Source of the DNA: Bacteroides luhongzhouii
Lineage (GTDB): Bacteria; Bacteroidota; Bacteroidia; Bacteroidales; Bacteroidaceae
NCBI RefSeq assembly: GCF_009193295.2
Contig: NZ_CP059973.1
Coordinates: 1,550,001 to 1,614,000 of the forward strand
Length of the DNA stretch: 64,000 nucleotides
Reading direction: 5' to 3'
Both the position numbers and the translations under genes were made by a program. Below are positions 34,514-43,410 of the stretch, piece by piece. The notes below the pieces were generated by a model that was not told the DNA's origin, made no database searches, and saw only the letters and a list, made by a program, of their open reading frames with translations. Position 1 is the first letter of the stretch, and every line of letters starts with the position of its first letter.

Positions 34514-36541
34514 TTATCTATTTTGCATTCCGTAATCTGTATATGGAGCTTTTAAGCTATAGTCTCCTGTACTAAAATCTGTTGCATTGAATGGATTTTC
34601 GGTAAGGTAGGTTAATTGATCTGTAGTGGGATTACTCGGTCTACTAGTGGAGGCCGATGGAAAATTAACCCATTTTCCAGAACCTGCAAGGCCAAAAGCT
34701 ATATTTTCCTGAACATCAAATGTTGGATTACTACCAGCTTTATATACAGCGCATAAGTTGGAACTTAAAGCAGATGAAGGATCTCCGTAGAAAGCATTCT
34801 TTTTAATTGTTATGGACTGTGCGTCATATACTTTTAAATGATAATTGGCTCCAACAAAATTGATAATTGTGTTGTTTTGTAACAGAACTTTTATAGATTG
34901 TTGATCAGGGGATTGGGCAGTACCATTTGTCCATCCGAAAATCTGTCCTTTTATAGCAACTGGGTTGTAGATTAGATTATTATCCATTGTTAGCTTCTGA
35001 AAAGCGTCCATATTAGATGTTTTTCCAAGATTGAATAGTACAATACTAGTATCAGTAGTTCCGGTTTTAGCGGGAGCATTCAATAAGAAACGATTATTTT
35101 TCAAATGTATAGTATTAATTCCAAATGTGAGGGAATTGCCGCTGGAAGTAACAAATAAATTCTTTTGCATCTCTGTTATTTCACAATCTTCAATAGATAA
35201 ATTATTGAAACTTTCAGTTGCACTCGCGTTATTGAATAGATATGTTGCATTTGAAGCACCATTAATCTGGCTCATATCGATATGTAGATTCTTGAAGATA
35301 AGCTTTCCACTTATCAAGTTCCAACATAATTTTGGCTGTAACGTTGGTTTGCTATCACTGTATCGCCCTATAATGACAATCTCTGCATTGATTTTGGCAA
35401 TTTTGTCTACAATGAAGTTGTATTCTCCATTTTCTAAAAATAGTAAGACCTTAGCACCTGCTTTTTGGGATATGTCATTCATTAAGTTAAGTTCTTCAGT
35501 CATATCTGCCGCTTTGTATAAGATAGGAGTGCCATAATCATTCTTATTAACTTTTAGATCTCCGATTTCGATGTCTTGCCCATTATTGTATAAGGTATAA
35601 TAGTCAATCCGTGTTTCTGCTTCTCCGAGTTCTACCTGTATTTTTGCAATGGCAGCATACGATCCTGAAGTAGCGAGAATAGACACATCTTTTGTATTAT
35701 CAGCAACAGCACGCGATAAAGTCTTTATTGTTGCAGGAGCTTTTATTGTCAATGTTCCTTCATCATTATCTGCGGACGGTTCAGATAAAGTCGCTTCCCA
35801 ACCTTCGGGAGCAGTAATGATATAAGATTCTACACCCTTCATGTGTACAATGAAATCTTTCGTAGATCCTGCTGCGATTCTTTGTACACCTACAATACTT
35901 TCATCAAACTTGCAGTAGAAGTTGCTGATGATAGGGATAGATAACTTTGTGCCATCTCTTAATTCAATATTAAAGCTGTTGCCAACCTTTTCTACAGAGT
36001 TGAAGAATTTATCTTTTACGGCTTCCCCGTCAGTAGCTTTTACGGGATTGCCAGCAGAGTCTTTCACATTTTCATAAGTAGTACCGTCGTAGCTGACTTG
36101 CCAGTATCCTGTTTCTGCATCGATCTGGAAAAGAGGAGTCTTTCCATTTTCTGCAGTTGCTTTTATAGGATTTCCACTTTTATCTTTCAGTTGTGTAAAA
36201 GTGACTCCGTTGTCATAGCTGACGGTCCAATAACCATCGTTATCAATCCCCATTTGTGGAATCAAGGCACCAGCTCCGGTTTCCTCAACGAGTTTGAGTG
36301 TCTTGCCGTTGCTTAATGTTATTGTATATATACCATCCTTTAATTCAATATCAGTAATGGTAGCGCCTTCCTTGCAAAGTTCGCGTACAGCTTCAATGTT
36401 CCAGTTCAAATCTTGAACGGTTTTTTCAAGGGCGGTAACACGAGTCTTTAAATCGTTAACGTCGTCCCACAAGTCGTCTGTCTTATTACATCCTATCAGA
36501 CATAAAGTCAGTAACATACATACGTACCAAAGTTTCTTCAT
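34514..36541 (-). CDS. DUF4988-type lipoprotein with beta-helix C-terminus
   Basis: A 675-residue predicted surface lipoprotein with lipobox CLIGC (Cys18). Residues about 20-60 form a coiled coil of the DUF4988 type (DDLWDDVNDLKTRVTALEK). Next come repeated beta modules built on DGYW-SYDNG and ETGYWQVSYDG units (about 95-180), then Ig-like segments. Residues about 330-675 look like a right-handed beta-helix of the DUF4957/DUF5123 type, ending DFSTGDYSLKAPYTDYGM. Such proteins are usually glycan-binding or glycan-cleaving and sit on the cell surface. It follows the 832-residue gene at 24 bp and shares its N-terminal plan, so they form an operon. Enzymatic activity is not shown. Confidence 0.8.
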   Translation of the reverse strand: MKKLWYVCMLLTLCLIGCNKTDDLWDDVNDLKTRVTALEKTVQDLNWNIEAVRELCKEGATITDIELKDGIYTITLSNGKTLKLVEETGAGALIPQMGIDNDGYWTVSYDNGVTFTQLKDKSGNPIKATAENGKTPLFQIDAETGYWQVSYDGTTYENVKDSAGNPVKATDGEAVKDKFFNSVEKVGNSFNIELRDGTKLSIPIISNFYCKFDESIVGVQRIAAGSTKDFIVHMKGVESYIITAPEGWEATLSEPSADNDEGTLTIKAPATIKTLSRAVADNTKDVSILATSGSYAAIAKIQVELGEAETRIDYYTLYNNGQDIEIGDLKVNKNDYGTPILYKAADMTEELNLMNDISQKAGAKVLLFLENGEYNFIVDKIAKINAEIVIIGRYSDSKPTLQPKLCWNLISGKLIFKNLHIDMSQINGASNATYLFNNASATESFNNLSIEDCEITEMQKNLFVTSSGNSLTFGINTIHLKNNRFLLNAPAKTGTTDTSIVLFNLGKTSNMDAFQKLTMDNNLIYNPVAIKGQIFGWTNGTAQSPDQQSIKVLLQNNTIINFVGANYHLKVYDAQSITIKKNAFYGDPSSALSSNLCAVYKAGSNPTFDVQENIAFGLAGSGKWVNFPSASTSRPSNPTTDQLTYLTENPFNATDFSTGDYSLKAPYTDYGMQNR

Positions 36542-36565
36542 AATTGTATTTTGTTTTTAAAGTTA

Positions 36566-39064
36566 TTACTGGAGTGAATTTAACCAAGCCGGAACTGCAC
36601 CTAAACGTTTGCGCAATTGGGCTTCGTAAAGTGAATATGGAGTGACTGTTTTACCTTGTTCCTCATTCAATTTCATTTGGCTTTCATTGAAGTTAATGCT
36701 TCCGCCATGATAGCCAACTACGATTGGGGGAAGGAATTTCCACCAAAGAGAATTACTATCCCACCAAATAAATGGAGAATCTGTGACATTATTCTTTGCG
36801 TTAAAGTTCCATAAAGTCAGATCGGCTAAATGATTAGGCATTTGATTATAATCACCCCCTTGGCGGAATCTCATAAAACCACCTGTACAACGGTCAATCA
36901 ATGTAGCACGAGGTTGTGTTGCGTGAGACTCAAAACAAGCATCGGTTCCCCAGTCTACATTCCAAAGTACAGCACCTATACTTTGCTTGGAAACGCCACA
37001 TGCATGATATTGTCCTGCTCCTTGTTCATATACATTTCTGTTGTCTATAAGGAATCCATTTGACTTATCTGTCACTTTACCTATAAATACACGTGATGAG
37101 GCTTGCGAACGAATGGCTGCATGTCCGCGGTTACCATCAATGATTACGTCGTATACTGATACGTTCGAACTATTAACGATAGAACTAGCTTCACTGACGC
37201 TACGAAAACCTACACGGCGCATCCATGAATTTGTTAGACGGACTAGATTAATCGGTTTGTAGGCTCCATCGTCCTCCCATGAACCGTGATGGGTAAAGTC
37301 TACCTTGGCTTTTCCTTCAAAGGTCATATCTTCCACACCTACGTTTTCATAGTGGGGGTATTTTTGGATAGTCCATTTCCATTGTGAATCTACAGCGTGC
37401 ATGATTGGTTCTTTGAAAGTGATAGTTTGTCCGTTGATCGCTGCTACTAAATGATAATCATAGACTTGTACACCATCATTATGTAGATTAGTCATGTTTG
37501 AAGTAGGTTGATAAGGTGATAACTCAGTTTTGATAAGTTCCGGACTATTATCCACCAATTGTAAACATACCCAATCTCCAACTTTAATGCCTGTGGTGGA
37601 GGCTACTTCTACGGAGAAAGTTCCCTTATCGGCATTTCCTGTAACTTCAGTAAGCTGGGATAGTCCGCTATTATGCTTGATTTCCAGCATTACCGGCGAA
37701 GAATACATGACATTTGGATCTTTCGGTTGGTTGGGAGCATCCATTTTTATAATGGTTTGGTCGCGTCCGTCACCTTTTAGAATAACTCCTCCCATTAATA
37801 ACTGGATTGTTTGTGATTGTCCATCTACATCGTCAGCTGCTGTGTGTAAGATGTATTCTCCTTTGGGGAAATAAATTATAGCTTTGGCATTATCCACTTT
37901 AGAACCGATTTTAGCTAATATTTTAGTCAGAGCTTCTCGGTCAGACTTATTATCATTGGGAATAGCACCGTAATCTTTTACATTATATACTGTGTAACCT
38001 AAAGACCATACATCAGGGGGAGCAACTTCGCCATGCTTATAACCTGCATAGGAGAAATCAAGCAATAGATTGTCGGCTTCTCCCAAATTGTATTTATTCC
38101 ATGCATCACATGCATTGGCATCATAACCTGTTGTCAGTAGTTGTACTTTGAGAGGTACTATACGAATATAGTTTTTGGAAGAAGTAATGATGATATTGAT
38201 TATTTCTTCTTTATTCTCTATGTCGTTTGCCTTAGGAGAAGTAACAGATAGTTCATTGTCTTTTAAGATAATATTCCATCCTTTAGGAGCTTTTATTACT
38301 GCTTCTGTTACATCTTGTTGTTCTACCTCATAAAGACGTGTTTCGTTTAGTGGGAAAATTTGCATATCTTCCATTCCTTTTACCTTTAAGTAGAAAGTAT
38401 CGATCACTTGAAGTTCAATGGTTTTGTCTGCATAGGTAACTGTAAGCTTTTTGGAAGTTGTGTTATATTCCACTTTGTCAAAGATCGAATTTTTACCAGC
38501 ACTTTCAATGGCTTCTATTTTACTGCCATCGTTGTTGGTTAAGTTCTGATATGTTTTTCCATTATCATAGCTTATCAGCCAGTAACCATTTGCATCTATC
38601 TTTAGCTTGGGAGATTGAATGGGAGTGGCAGGTTTACTGGGATCACTAGGCTTACTGGTTGGAATGGCATATATTTTATTGCCATTAACGTCCTTCAAAG
38701 GCATATAAGTAGCACCTCCGTCTATGCTATAAATCCAATAGCCTTCATTATCTACAGATAAAGAGGGTACTAGTGCATTGACGGCTTCTCCACTCATAAC
38801 GGTAATACTTTTTCCATCGCTTAATTCTACAGTATAGCCATTTTTGATGGGAGTGATACCCACAATGACTGGATCATTCAATAAGTACTGTAAACTTTCG
38901 ATAGAGGTGTTCAATTGATTGGCTGTCTCTTCCAATATTTGGACGCGATTCTTAAGCGAATCAATTTCAGAACGCAGGTCATCCGTTTCTTGGCAAGATT
39001 GCAGAACGAATAACATGCTGCAAATACCAAATAGTAATAGGTAGGTAATGCTCCTGTTTTTCAT
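36566..39064 (-). CDS. DUF4988-type lipoprotein with pectate-lyase-like beta-helix
   Basis: An 832-residue lipoprotein (lipobox VLQSC). It has a DUF4988 coiled coil ([19 protein letters not shown]), two GYW-IS-DGG/DNG beta modules (about 90-190), then a pectate-lyase-3-type beta-helix starting at [20 protein letters not shown] (about 360) with FPKGEYILH and [20 protein letters not shown]. The C-terminal part resembles DUF4955. The fold is that of polysaccharide lyases and epimerases, so it may cleave a uronic-acid glycan at the surface, possibly the glycosaminoglycans of the nearby PL8 module. No catalytic residues can be assigned. First gene of a two-gene operon. Confidence 0.8.
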
Positions 39065-39103
39065 ACATTTATTATTTCGGGTTATTTATAATTTTCACAG
39101 TGG

Positions 39104-39111
39104 CAAAGATA
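39104..39111 (-). promoter_or_regulatory. -7 box for the DUF4988 lipoprotein operon
   Basis: The minus-strand sequence TATCTTTG matches TAnnTTTG, 39 bp upstream of the 39064 start. No good -33 element is seen. Confidence 0.5.
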
Positions 39112-39160
39112 ACCGGATAAAATAAGAGTATATGGATAAAAAAATTCAGGAATACGATGA

Positions 39161-39211
39161 AATAATACATTTTACGTATCTCTGTGATAGATTGAGGCTT
39201 TATGTATTATT
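39161..39211. repeat. 10-bp inverted repeat at the end of the SNF2 helicase gene
   Basis: AATAATACAT (39161-39170) pairs with ATGTATTATT (39202-39211), which overlaps the helicase stop codon. It is AT-only and lacks a strong T-run, so it is at best a weak terminator. Confidence 0.3.
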
Positions 39212-42050
39212 AGAGTAAGTCTACCCATTGCTCATTGCTTAATATAGGCAATGACTCACTGTCGGCAACAAATGTTTCCGCCAGTTTTCGTTTCTCATCT
39301 TGCAGATGCAGAATCTTTTCCTCAATGCTGTTTTGTGTAATGAAGCGATAGGCAATCACTTGTTTGTCCTGACCGATGCGATGGGCACGGGCGATCGCTT
39401 GCGATTCGGCGGCAGGATTCCACCAGGGATCTATGATAAATACATAGTCGGCTTGCGTAAGATTGAGGCCCACACCTCCTGCTTTTAGTGAAATAAGGAA
39501 TGCTTGAACATCTTTTTGTTCGGTGAAATGAGCAATTTCGGAGGGCCGATTGTTGGTTGCTCCTGTTAATAGGGCATATTTCCAACTCCGTTCTCGGAAA
39601 GCTTCGGCCAGTAGCTCCAGATGTCTGACGAATGAAGAGAAAATCAGGACCTTGTGGCCTTCACTTTGTAATGTATCGAATGTTTCGATTATTTGTGCGG
39701 TTTTTCCGGATGTTCCGGTATAATCAGGAAGAATGAGTTGCGGATGACAAGAGAGTTGTCGTAAACGCAAAATGCCATTTAGTACACTGAATGAATGGAG
39801 TCTGTTCGTACTTTGAGAGTGCTGGAGAAGTATGTTTCGCAGGCTGTTTTTCTCCTGTTCGTAATACGTGTTCTGCTCTTCAGTCATGTCGCAGTAGATT
39901 GTTTCTTCGGTAAGTTCAGGAAGTTCCGGAGCTACCTCTTTCTTGCTTCTGCGGAGGATGAATGGGGCAATCAGTTGTTGTAACTGCACTTGTATGCGGG
40001 TGTTTCCCTGACGAATCGGCATTATGAACTGTTTTTGGAATGCGCTTTCCGTTCCCAGTAAGTTCGGTTGTATAAAATGAAATTGAGCCCACAGGTCCTT
40101 TAATGAATTTTCGATAGGAGTACCTGTCAGTACAAGTCGGTGTTTGCTTTGCAGTTGAATTGCCGACCGGAAGGTGAGCGATTCGCTATTCTTGATATTC
40201 TGACTTTCATCGAGCACGATGTATTCGAAACGGTAAGAACAGAGTGTATCAATGTTGTTTCTCATCATGCCATACGTAGTAAAGATCAAGTGAAAATGAC
40301 CGAAGAATTTTTCCGGACGTTCCTTGTCTATAACCACGGTATTGTTGTATTCCGCCATTGAGAGCCCTGTAAAACGTTTGGCTTCCCGTCGCCAGTTGTG
40401 AAGTAGCGATGTGGGGACTACGATCAGAGTAGCGGGTTGTTTGGGAGCGGATGGCTTATATATGTACTGCAGCAGGGTAAGAGTCTGAAGCGTCTTCCCG
40501 AGTCCCATGTCATCTGCCAGGCATCCGCCAAATCCTTGTTTATACAGGTGTACCATCCACGAGAATCCTTTCAGCTGATAGGGGCGTAACGTTGCTTTAA
40601 GCGTTCTCGGCGCGGAAACGTTACGTATTTGCAGCTTCGCCGGGAATTTTTTAAGTCCATCCTCACCTAAAGCTGTCTGTACGGCACCTATAAATGTATG
40701 TTTCAGACGAATTCCTTTTTCTGTTTGTACTCCCATCTCCAGTAAGTTCGCATATTTGCTGAACCACTCTTCAGGCAGGAGAATCATACGGCCGTCAGGT
40801 AACAAGTACTCCCTCTTTTCTTCAAGAATATGCTTGCGGAAACGTGAAAAAGGAATACGCAGATTACCGATAACAACAGTGATGTACAGTTCAAACCAGT
40901 CAACCTCATCGTCGCAACTTTGCTCGATACGTATCTCATCCAGACAATAAAACGCATTCTCTACATTACTGATAAGGTGAAAGGATTGCTGCAACATCTC
41001 CCGGTGATTGTTGATCCATTCGACAATTGTCTTCTCGGGAGCTGCGGGAGATAGTCGGAAGTGCGTGCCATTGAATTGCTGCAGACCGGCATTCGTTAAG
41101 AGTAGGACAACTTGTTCTTCCACTGTAATATTACGTCGGAAAAAGCCGATTTCACCGGATGTTTTCCGATAAATGATTTTCTTCCTTTCATTAGCACTAT
41201 CCGGTGTGAATGTCTGGTCTCCATAGCGGAAGGCAAGTTGCAATGCTTGTCCGTTGTATGTGACATCTTCGAATGAAAGAACTGCTTCACAGGCACATTC
41301 TTCTTCAATAATGTTCAAACCGTGAGTCTCGATATCGTGATAGCGTGCAATCGGAATAACGATGTTGTCTATGTATTTTTCAATCTGTGAAGCGTCCACG
41401 CTAATCGATCTTTTTTTGGTGAAAGGTAAGATACGTGCGCTTTCAATGTGCGGAAAGAAGTATAACTCCATTCCTAATAATAGGGTGGCCGGCGAGGAGG
41501 TCAGTACAACCACAGGTTTTAACTCATTCAAAGAGAACGGTTGCCCTTCATAATAACACTGCAACTGATAACGGAATGTTTTACTGTCAACATGAAACGT
41601 TACGCGAATTTCTACGTCATGAGGGTTTATATGATAAGCATGATGGGCGTATAAGATTTTACTGCCCGCTTGTTTCTGATAAAAAGGCAGTCCGTTTTCC
41701 CGTATCAACACCAGCATCTCCAACAATTTCTTTTCGATAAACGGGCGAATATTGTTTTTAATTCGTTCCGGATCTTCGGATAGCTTATGTAGAAAGCGTG
41801 ATACTGTTTTTTCACGGGAGTAGAGACCCATCAAATACTTTTCTGTATAGTATGAAGCGATATCTATAGCTTGTCTTTCCGCTTCGCTCATTATGCTCAT
41901 AGCTTCCGGAGAGGCGTGAAACGCTTGCTCCACTAATTGCAAGGTACCATCGTTCAGCCTTTCCACAATATACGGAATCAGTAATATGCCGAGTATCGGA
42001 TGCTCTGTGAAAACGATTATAACTTGTTCGTTAGTTGGTCTCTCTTTCAT
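39210..42050 (-). CDS. SNF2-family DNA helicase/translocase
   Basis: A 946-residue SWI2/SNF2 ATPase (helicase superfamily 2). The N-terminal about 480 residues are a long family-specific region. The ATPase core begins at LKGFSWMVHLYKQGFGGCLA with Walker A DDMGLGKTLQTL (about 513), motif II DESQNIKN (about 613), motif III LTGTPIENSLKDLW, then the C-terminal lobe with SLKAGGVGLNLTQADYVFI and QAIARAHRIGQDKQVIAYR. Such proteins translocate on double-stranded DNA and remodel protein-DNA complexes; the bacterial role is often transcription-linked (HepA/RapA-like) but not proven here. Its start lies 53 bp from divergent mnmA. Confidence 0.93.
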   Translation of the reverse strand: MKERPTNEQVIIVFTEHPILGILLIPYIVERLNDGTLQLVEQAFHASPEAMSIMSEAERQAIDIASYYTEKYLMGLYSREKTVSRFLHKLSEDPERIKNNIRPFIEKKLLEMLVLIRENGLPFYQKQAGSKILYAHHAYHINPHDVEIRVTFHVDSKTFRYQLQCYYEGQPFSLNELKPVVVLTSSPATLLLGMELYFFPHIESARILPFTKKRSISVDASQIEKYIDNIVIPIARYHDIETHGLNIIEEECACEAVLSFEDVTYNGQALQLAFRYGDQTFTPDSANERKKIIYRKTSGEIGFFRRNITVEEQVVLLLTNAGLQQFNGTHFRLSPAAPEKTIVEWINNHREMLQQSFHLISNVENAFYCLDEIRIEQSCDDEVDWFELYITVVIGNLRIPFSRFRKHILEEKREYLLPDGRMILLPEEWFSKYANLLEMGVQTEKGIRLKHTFIGAVQTALGEDGLKKFPAKLQIRNVSAPRTLKATLRPYQLKGFSWMVHLYKQGFGGCLADDMGLGKTLQTLTLLQYIYKPSAPKQPATLIVVPTSLLHNWRREAKRFTGLSMAEYNNTVVIDKERPEKFFGHFHLIFTTYGMMRNNIDTLCSYRFEYIVLDESQNIKNSESLTFRSAIQLQSKHRLVLTGTPIENSLKDLWAQFHFIQPNLLGTESAFQKQFIMPIRQGNTRIQVQLQQLIAPFILRRSKKEVAPELPELTEETIYCDMTEEQNTYYEQEKNSLRNILLQHSQSTNRLHSFSVLNGILRLRQLSCHPQLILPDYTGTSGKTAQIIETFDTLQSEGHKVLIFSSFVRHLELLAEAFRERSWKYALLTGATNNRPSEIAHFTEQKDVQAFLISLKAGGVGLNLTQADYVFIIDPWWNPAAESQAIARAHRIGQDKQVIAYRFITQNSIEEKILHLQDEKRKLAETFVADSESLPILSNEQWVDLL

Positions 42051-42071
42051 TCTCTTTTATGCTTTAACTGA

Positions 42072-42079
42072 CAAAGATA
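42072..42079 (-). promoter_or_regulatory. -7 box of the SNF2 helicase promoter
   Basis: The minus-strand TATCTTTG lies 21 bp upstream of the helicase ATG, in the 53-bp divergent region shared with mnmA. Confidence 0.55.
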
Positions 42080-42091
42080 CGGGAAAATACT

Positions 42092-42099
42092 TAATTTTG
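42092..42099 (+). promoter_or_regulatory. -7 box directly abutting the mnmA start codon
   Basis: TAATTTTG ends only 4 bp before the ATG at 42104. With the usual 4-7 bp between -7 box and start site, transcription would begin at or next to the start codon, implying a leaderless or near-leaderless mRNA. Confidence 0.45.
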
Positions 42100-42103
42100 C
42101 AGC

Positions 42104-43222
42104 ATGATAGAGGAAAACAAACGCGTATTGCTTGGAATGAGTGGCGGTACAGATAGCTCTGTTGCTGCTATGCGATTGCTGGAAGCCGGTTATGAAGTAA
42201 TCGGGGTAACCTTCCGTTTTTATGAATTGAATGGTTCGACAGAGTACCTGGAAGATGCCCGTAATTTAGCAGAACGTTTAGGAATACGGCATATAACATA
42301 CGACGCCCGTGAAATATTTGCCCGGCAGATTATTGAATATTTTGTGCAGGAATACCTGGCAGGACGTACTCCGGTCCCCTGTACATTGTGCAATAATTAC
42401 CTGAAATGGCCTTTGCTTGCTAAAATTGCCGATGAAATGGGGATTTTTTATATTGCTACCGGGCATTATGCGCAGAATATACAACTAAATAAAACTTTTT
42501 ATATAACATATGCTGCCGACTCGGATAAAGATCAAACCTTCTTTTTATGGGGATTGAAACAGGATATTCTTAATAGGATGTTGTTGCCGATGGGCGATAT
42601 TACGAAAGTTGAAGCCCGTGCTTGGGCTGCTGAACATGGCTTTCGAAAGGTGGCAACCAAAAAGGATAGTATCGGTGTTTGTTTTTGCCCGATGGACTAT
42701 CGGACCTTTTTAAAAGACTGGTTAGTCAGAAATGGTCAGACATCAATCAGCAATAACCAGACATCGGCCGGTGATAAACAAGCCTGGTCTGACAGAATCA
42801 GAAGAGGACGATTTGTCGATGAAAAGGGGAATTTTATTGCCTGGCATGAGGGCCATCCCTTTTATACTATTGGGCAGAGGCGCGGCTTAGGCATTCATCT
42901 GAATCGTCCTGTTTTTGTGAAAGAGATTGATCCGGAAAAGAATGAAGTGGTGTTGGCTTCTCTTTCATCGTTGGAAAAAACGGAAATGTGGTTGAAAGAT
43001 TGGAATATTGTAAATCAGGAGCGTACTTTAGGACGCTCTGACATAATTGTGAAGATACGGTATCGCAAGCAGGAGAACCATGGTACGGTTACCATCACAC
43101 CGGATCGCTTACTGCACGTGCAGCTCCACGAACCGCTAACTGCCATTGCTCCGGGACAGGCGGCTGCGTTCTATGGAGACGGATTACTATTAGGAGGAGG
43201 AATCATAGTCAACGCCCGGTAA
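42104..43222 (+). CDS. mnmA: tRNA 2-thiouridylase MnmA (TrmU) paralogue
   Basis: A 372-residue ATP-dependent sulfurtransferase that makes 2-thiouridine at wobble position 34 of tRNA-Lys, -Glu and -Gln. The PP-loop is SGGTDSS at 13-19. The catalytic cysteine candidates are Cys93/Cys96 in [13 protein letters not shown] and Cys193/Cys195 in [13 protein letters not shown]. The C-terminal tRNA-binding beta domains follow ([13 protein letters not shown] near 250). I recall that Bacteroides species carry more than one mnmA. The Thr in the PP-loop and the [13 protein letters not shown] segment suggest that this is one of the divergent copies. A low-complexity insert of Ser/Asn/Gln (about 210-225) precedes the C-terminal domain. 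Confidence 0.9.
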   Translation: MIEENKRVLLGMSGGTDSSVAAMRLLEAGYEVIGVTFRFYELNGSTEYLEDARNLAERLGIRHITYDAREIFARQIIEYFVQEYLAGRTPVPCTLCNNYLKWPLLAKIADEMGIFYIATGHYAQNIQLNKTFYITYAADSDKDQTFFLWGLKQDILNRMLLPMGDITKVEARAWAAEHGFRKVATKKDSIGVCFCPMDYRTFLKDWLVRNGQTSISNNQTSAGDKQAWSDRIRRGRFVDEKGNFIAWHEGHPFYTIGQRRGLGIHLNRPVFVKEIDPEKNEVVLASLSSLEKTEMWLKDWNIVNQERTLGRSDIIVKIRYRKQENHGTVTITPDRLLHVQLHEPLTAIAPGQAAAFYGDGLLLGGGIIVNAR

Positions 43223-43296
43223 TTTTATATATAGGGAAGATAAACGCTCTGACGAGAGTGCGTTAAAACCAAACTTAGCTTGCTAATTGACATAAC

Positions 43297-43320
43297 TTAG
43301 GCACGGATTATGCGAATTAC
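43297..43320. repeat. Single arm of the TTAGGCACGGATTA dispersed repeat
   Basis: TTAGGCACGGATTA followed by TGCGAATTAC resembles the arms at 28216-28237 and 28282-28303. Here no partner arm lies nearby. It sits in the 188-bp gap between the convergent mnmA and GH3-family genes. Confidence 0.55.
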
Positions 43321-43339
43321 AAGGAATTGGAGAGTTGTG

Positions 43340-43370
43340 TTGACACACCCTCCTTGTACAAGTATCTTTG
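43340..43370 (+). promoter_or_regulatory. Orphan consensus promoter pointing into the GH3-family gene's 3' end
   Basis: TTG (43340-43342), a 20-bp spacer and TATCTTTG (43363-43370) match the Bacteroides consensus well. No plus-strand gene of recognisable origin follows; the next gene is on the minus strand. It may drive an antisense or non-coding RNA or be left over from a lost gene. Confidence 0.5.
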
Positions 43371-43410
43371 TAATAGAGAAAACTTGTGGTGGCTATGTTT
43401 TGGCTTTTGG

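Noticed and set aside
43243..43264. AACGCTCT/AGAGTGCGTT hairpin as mnmA terminator
   Set aside because: The stem has a bulge and no following T-run on either strand.
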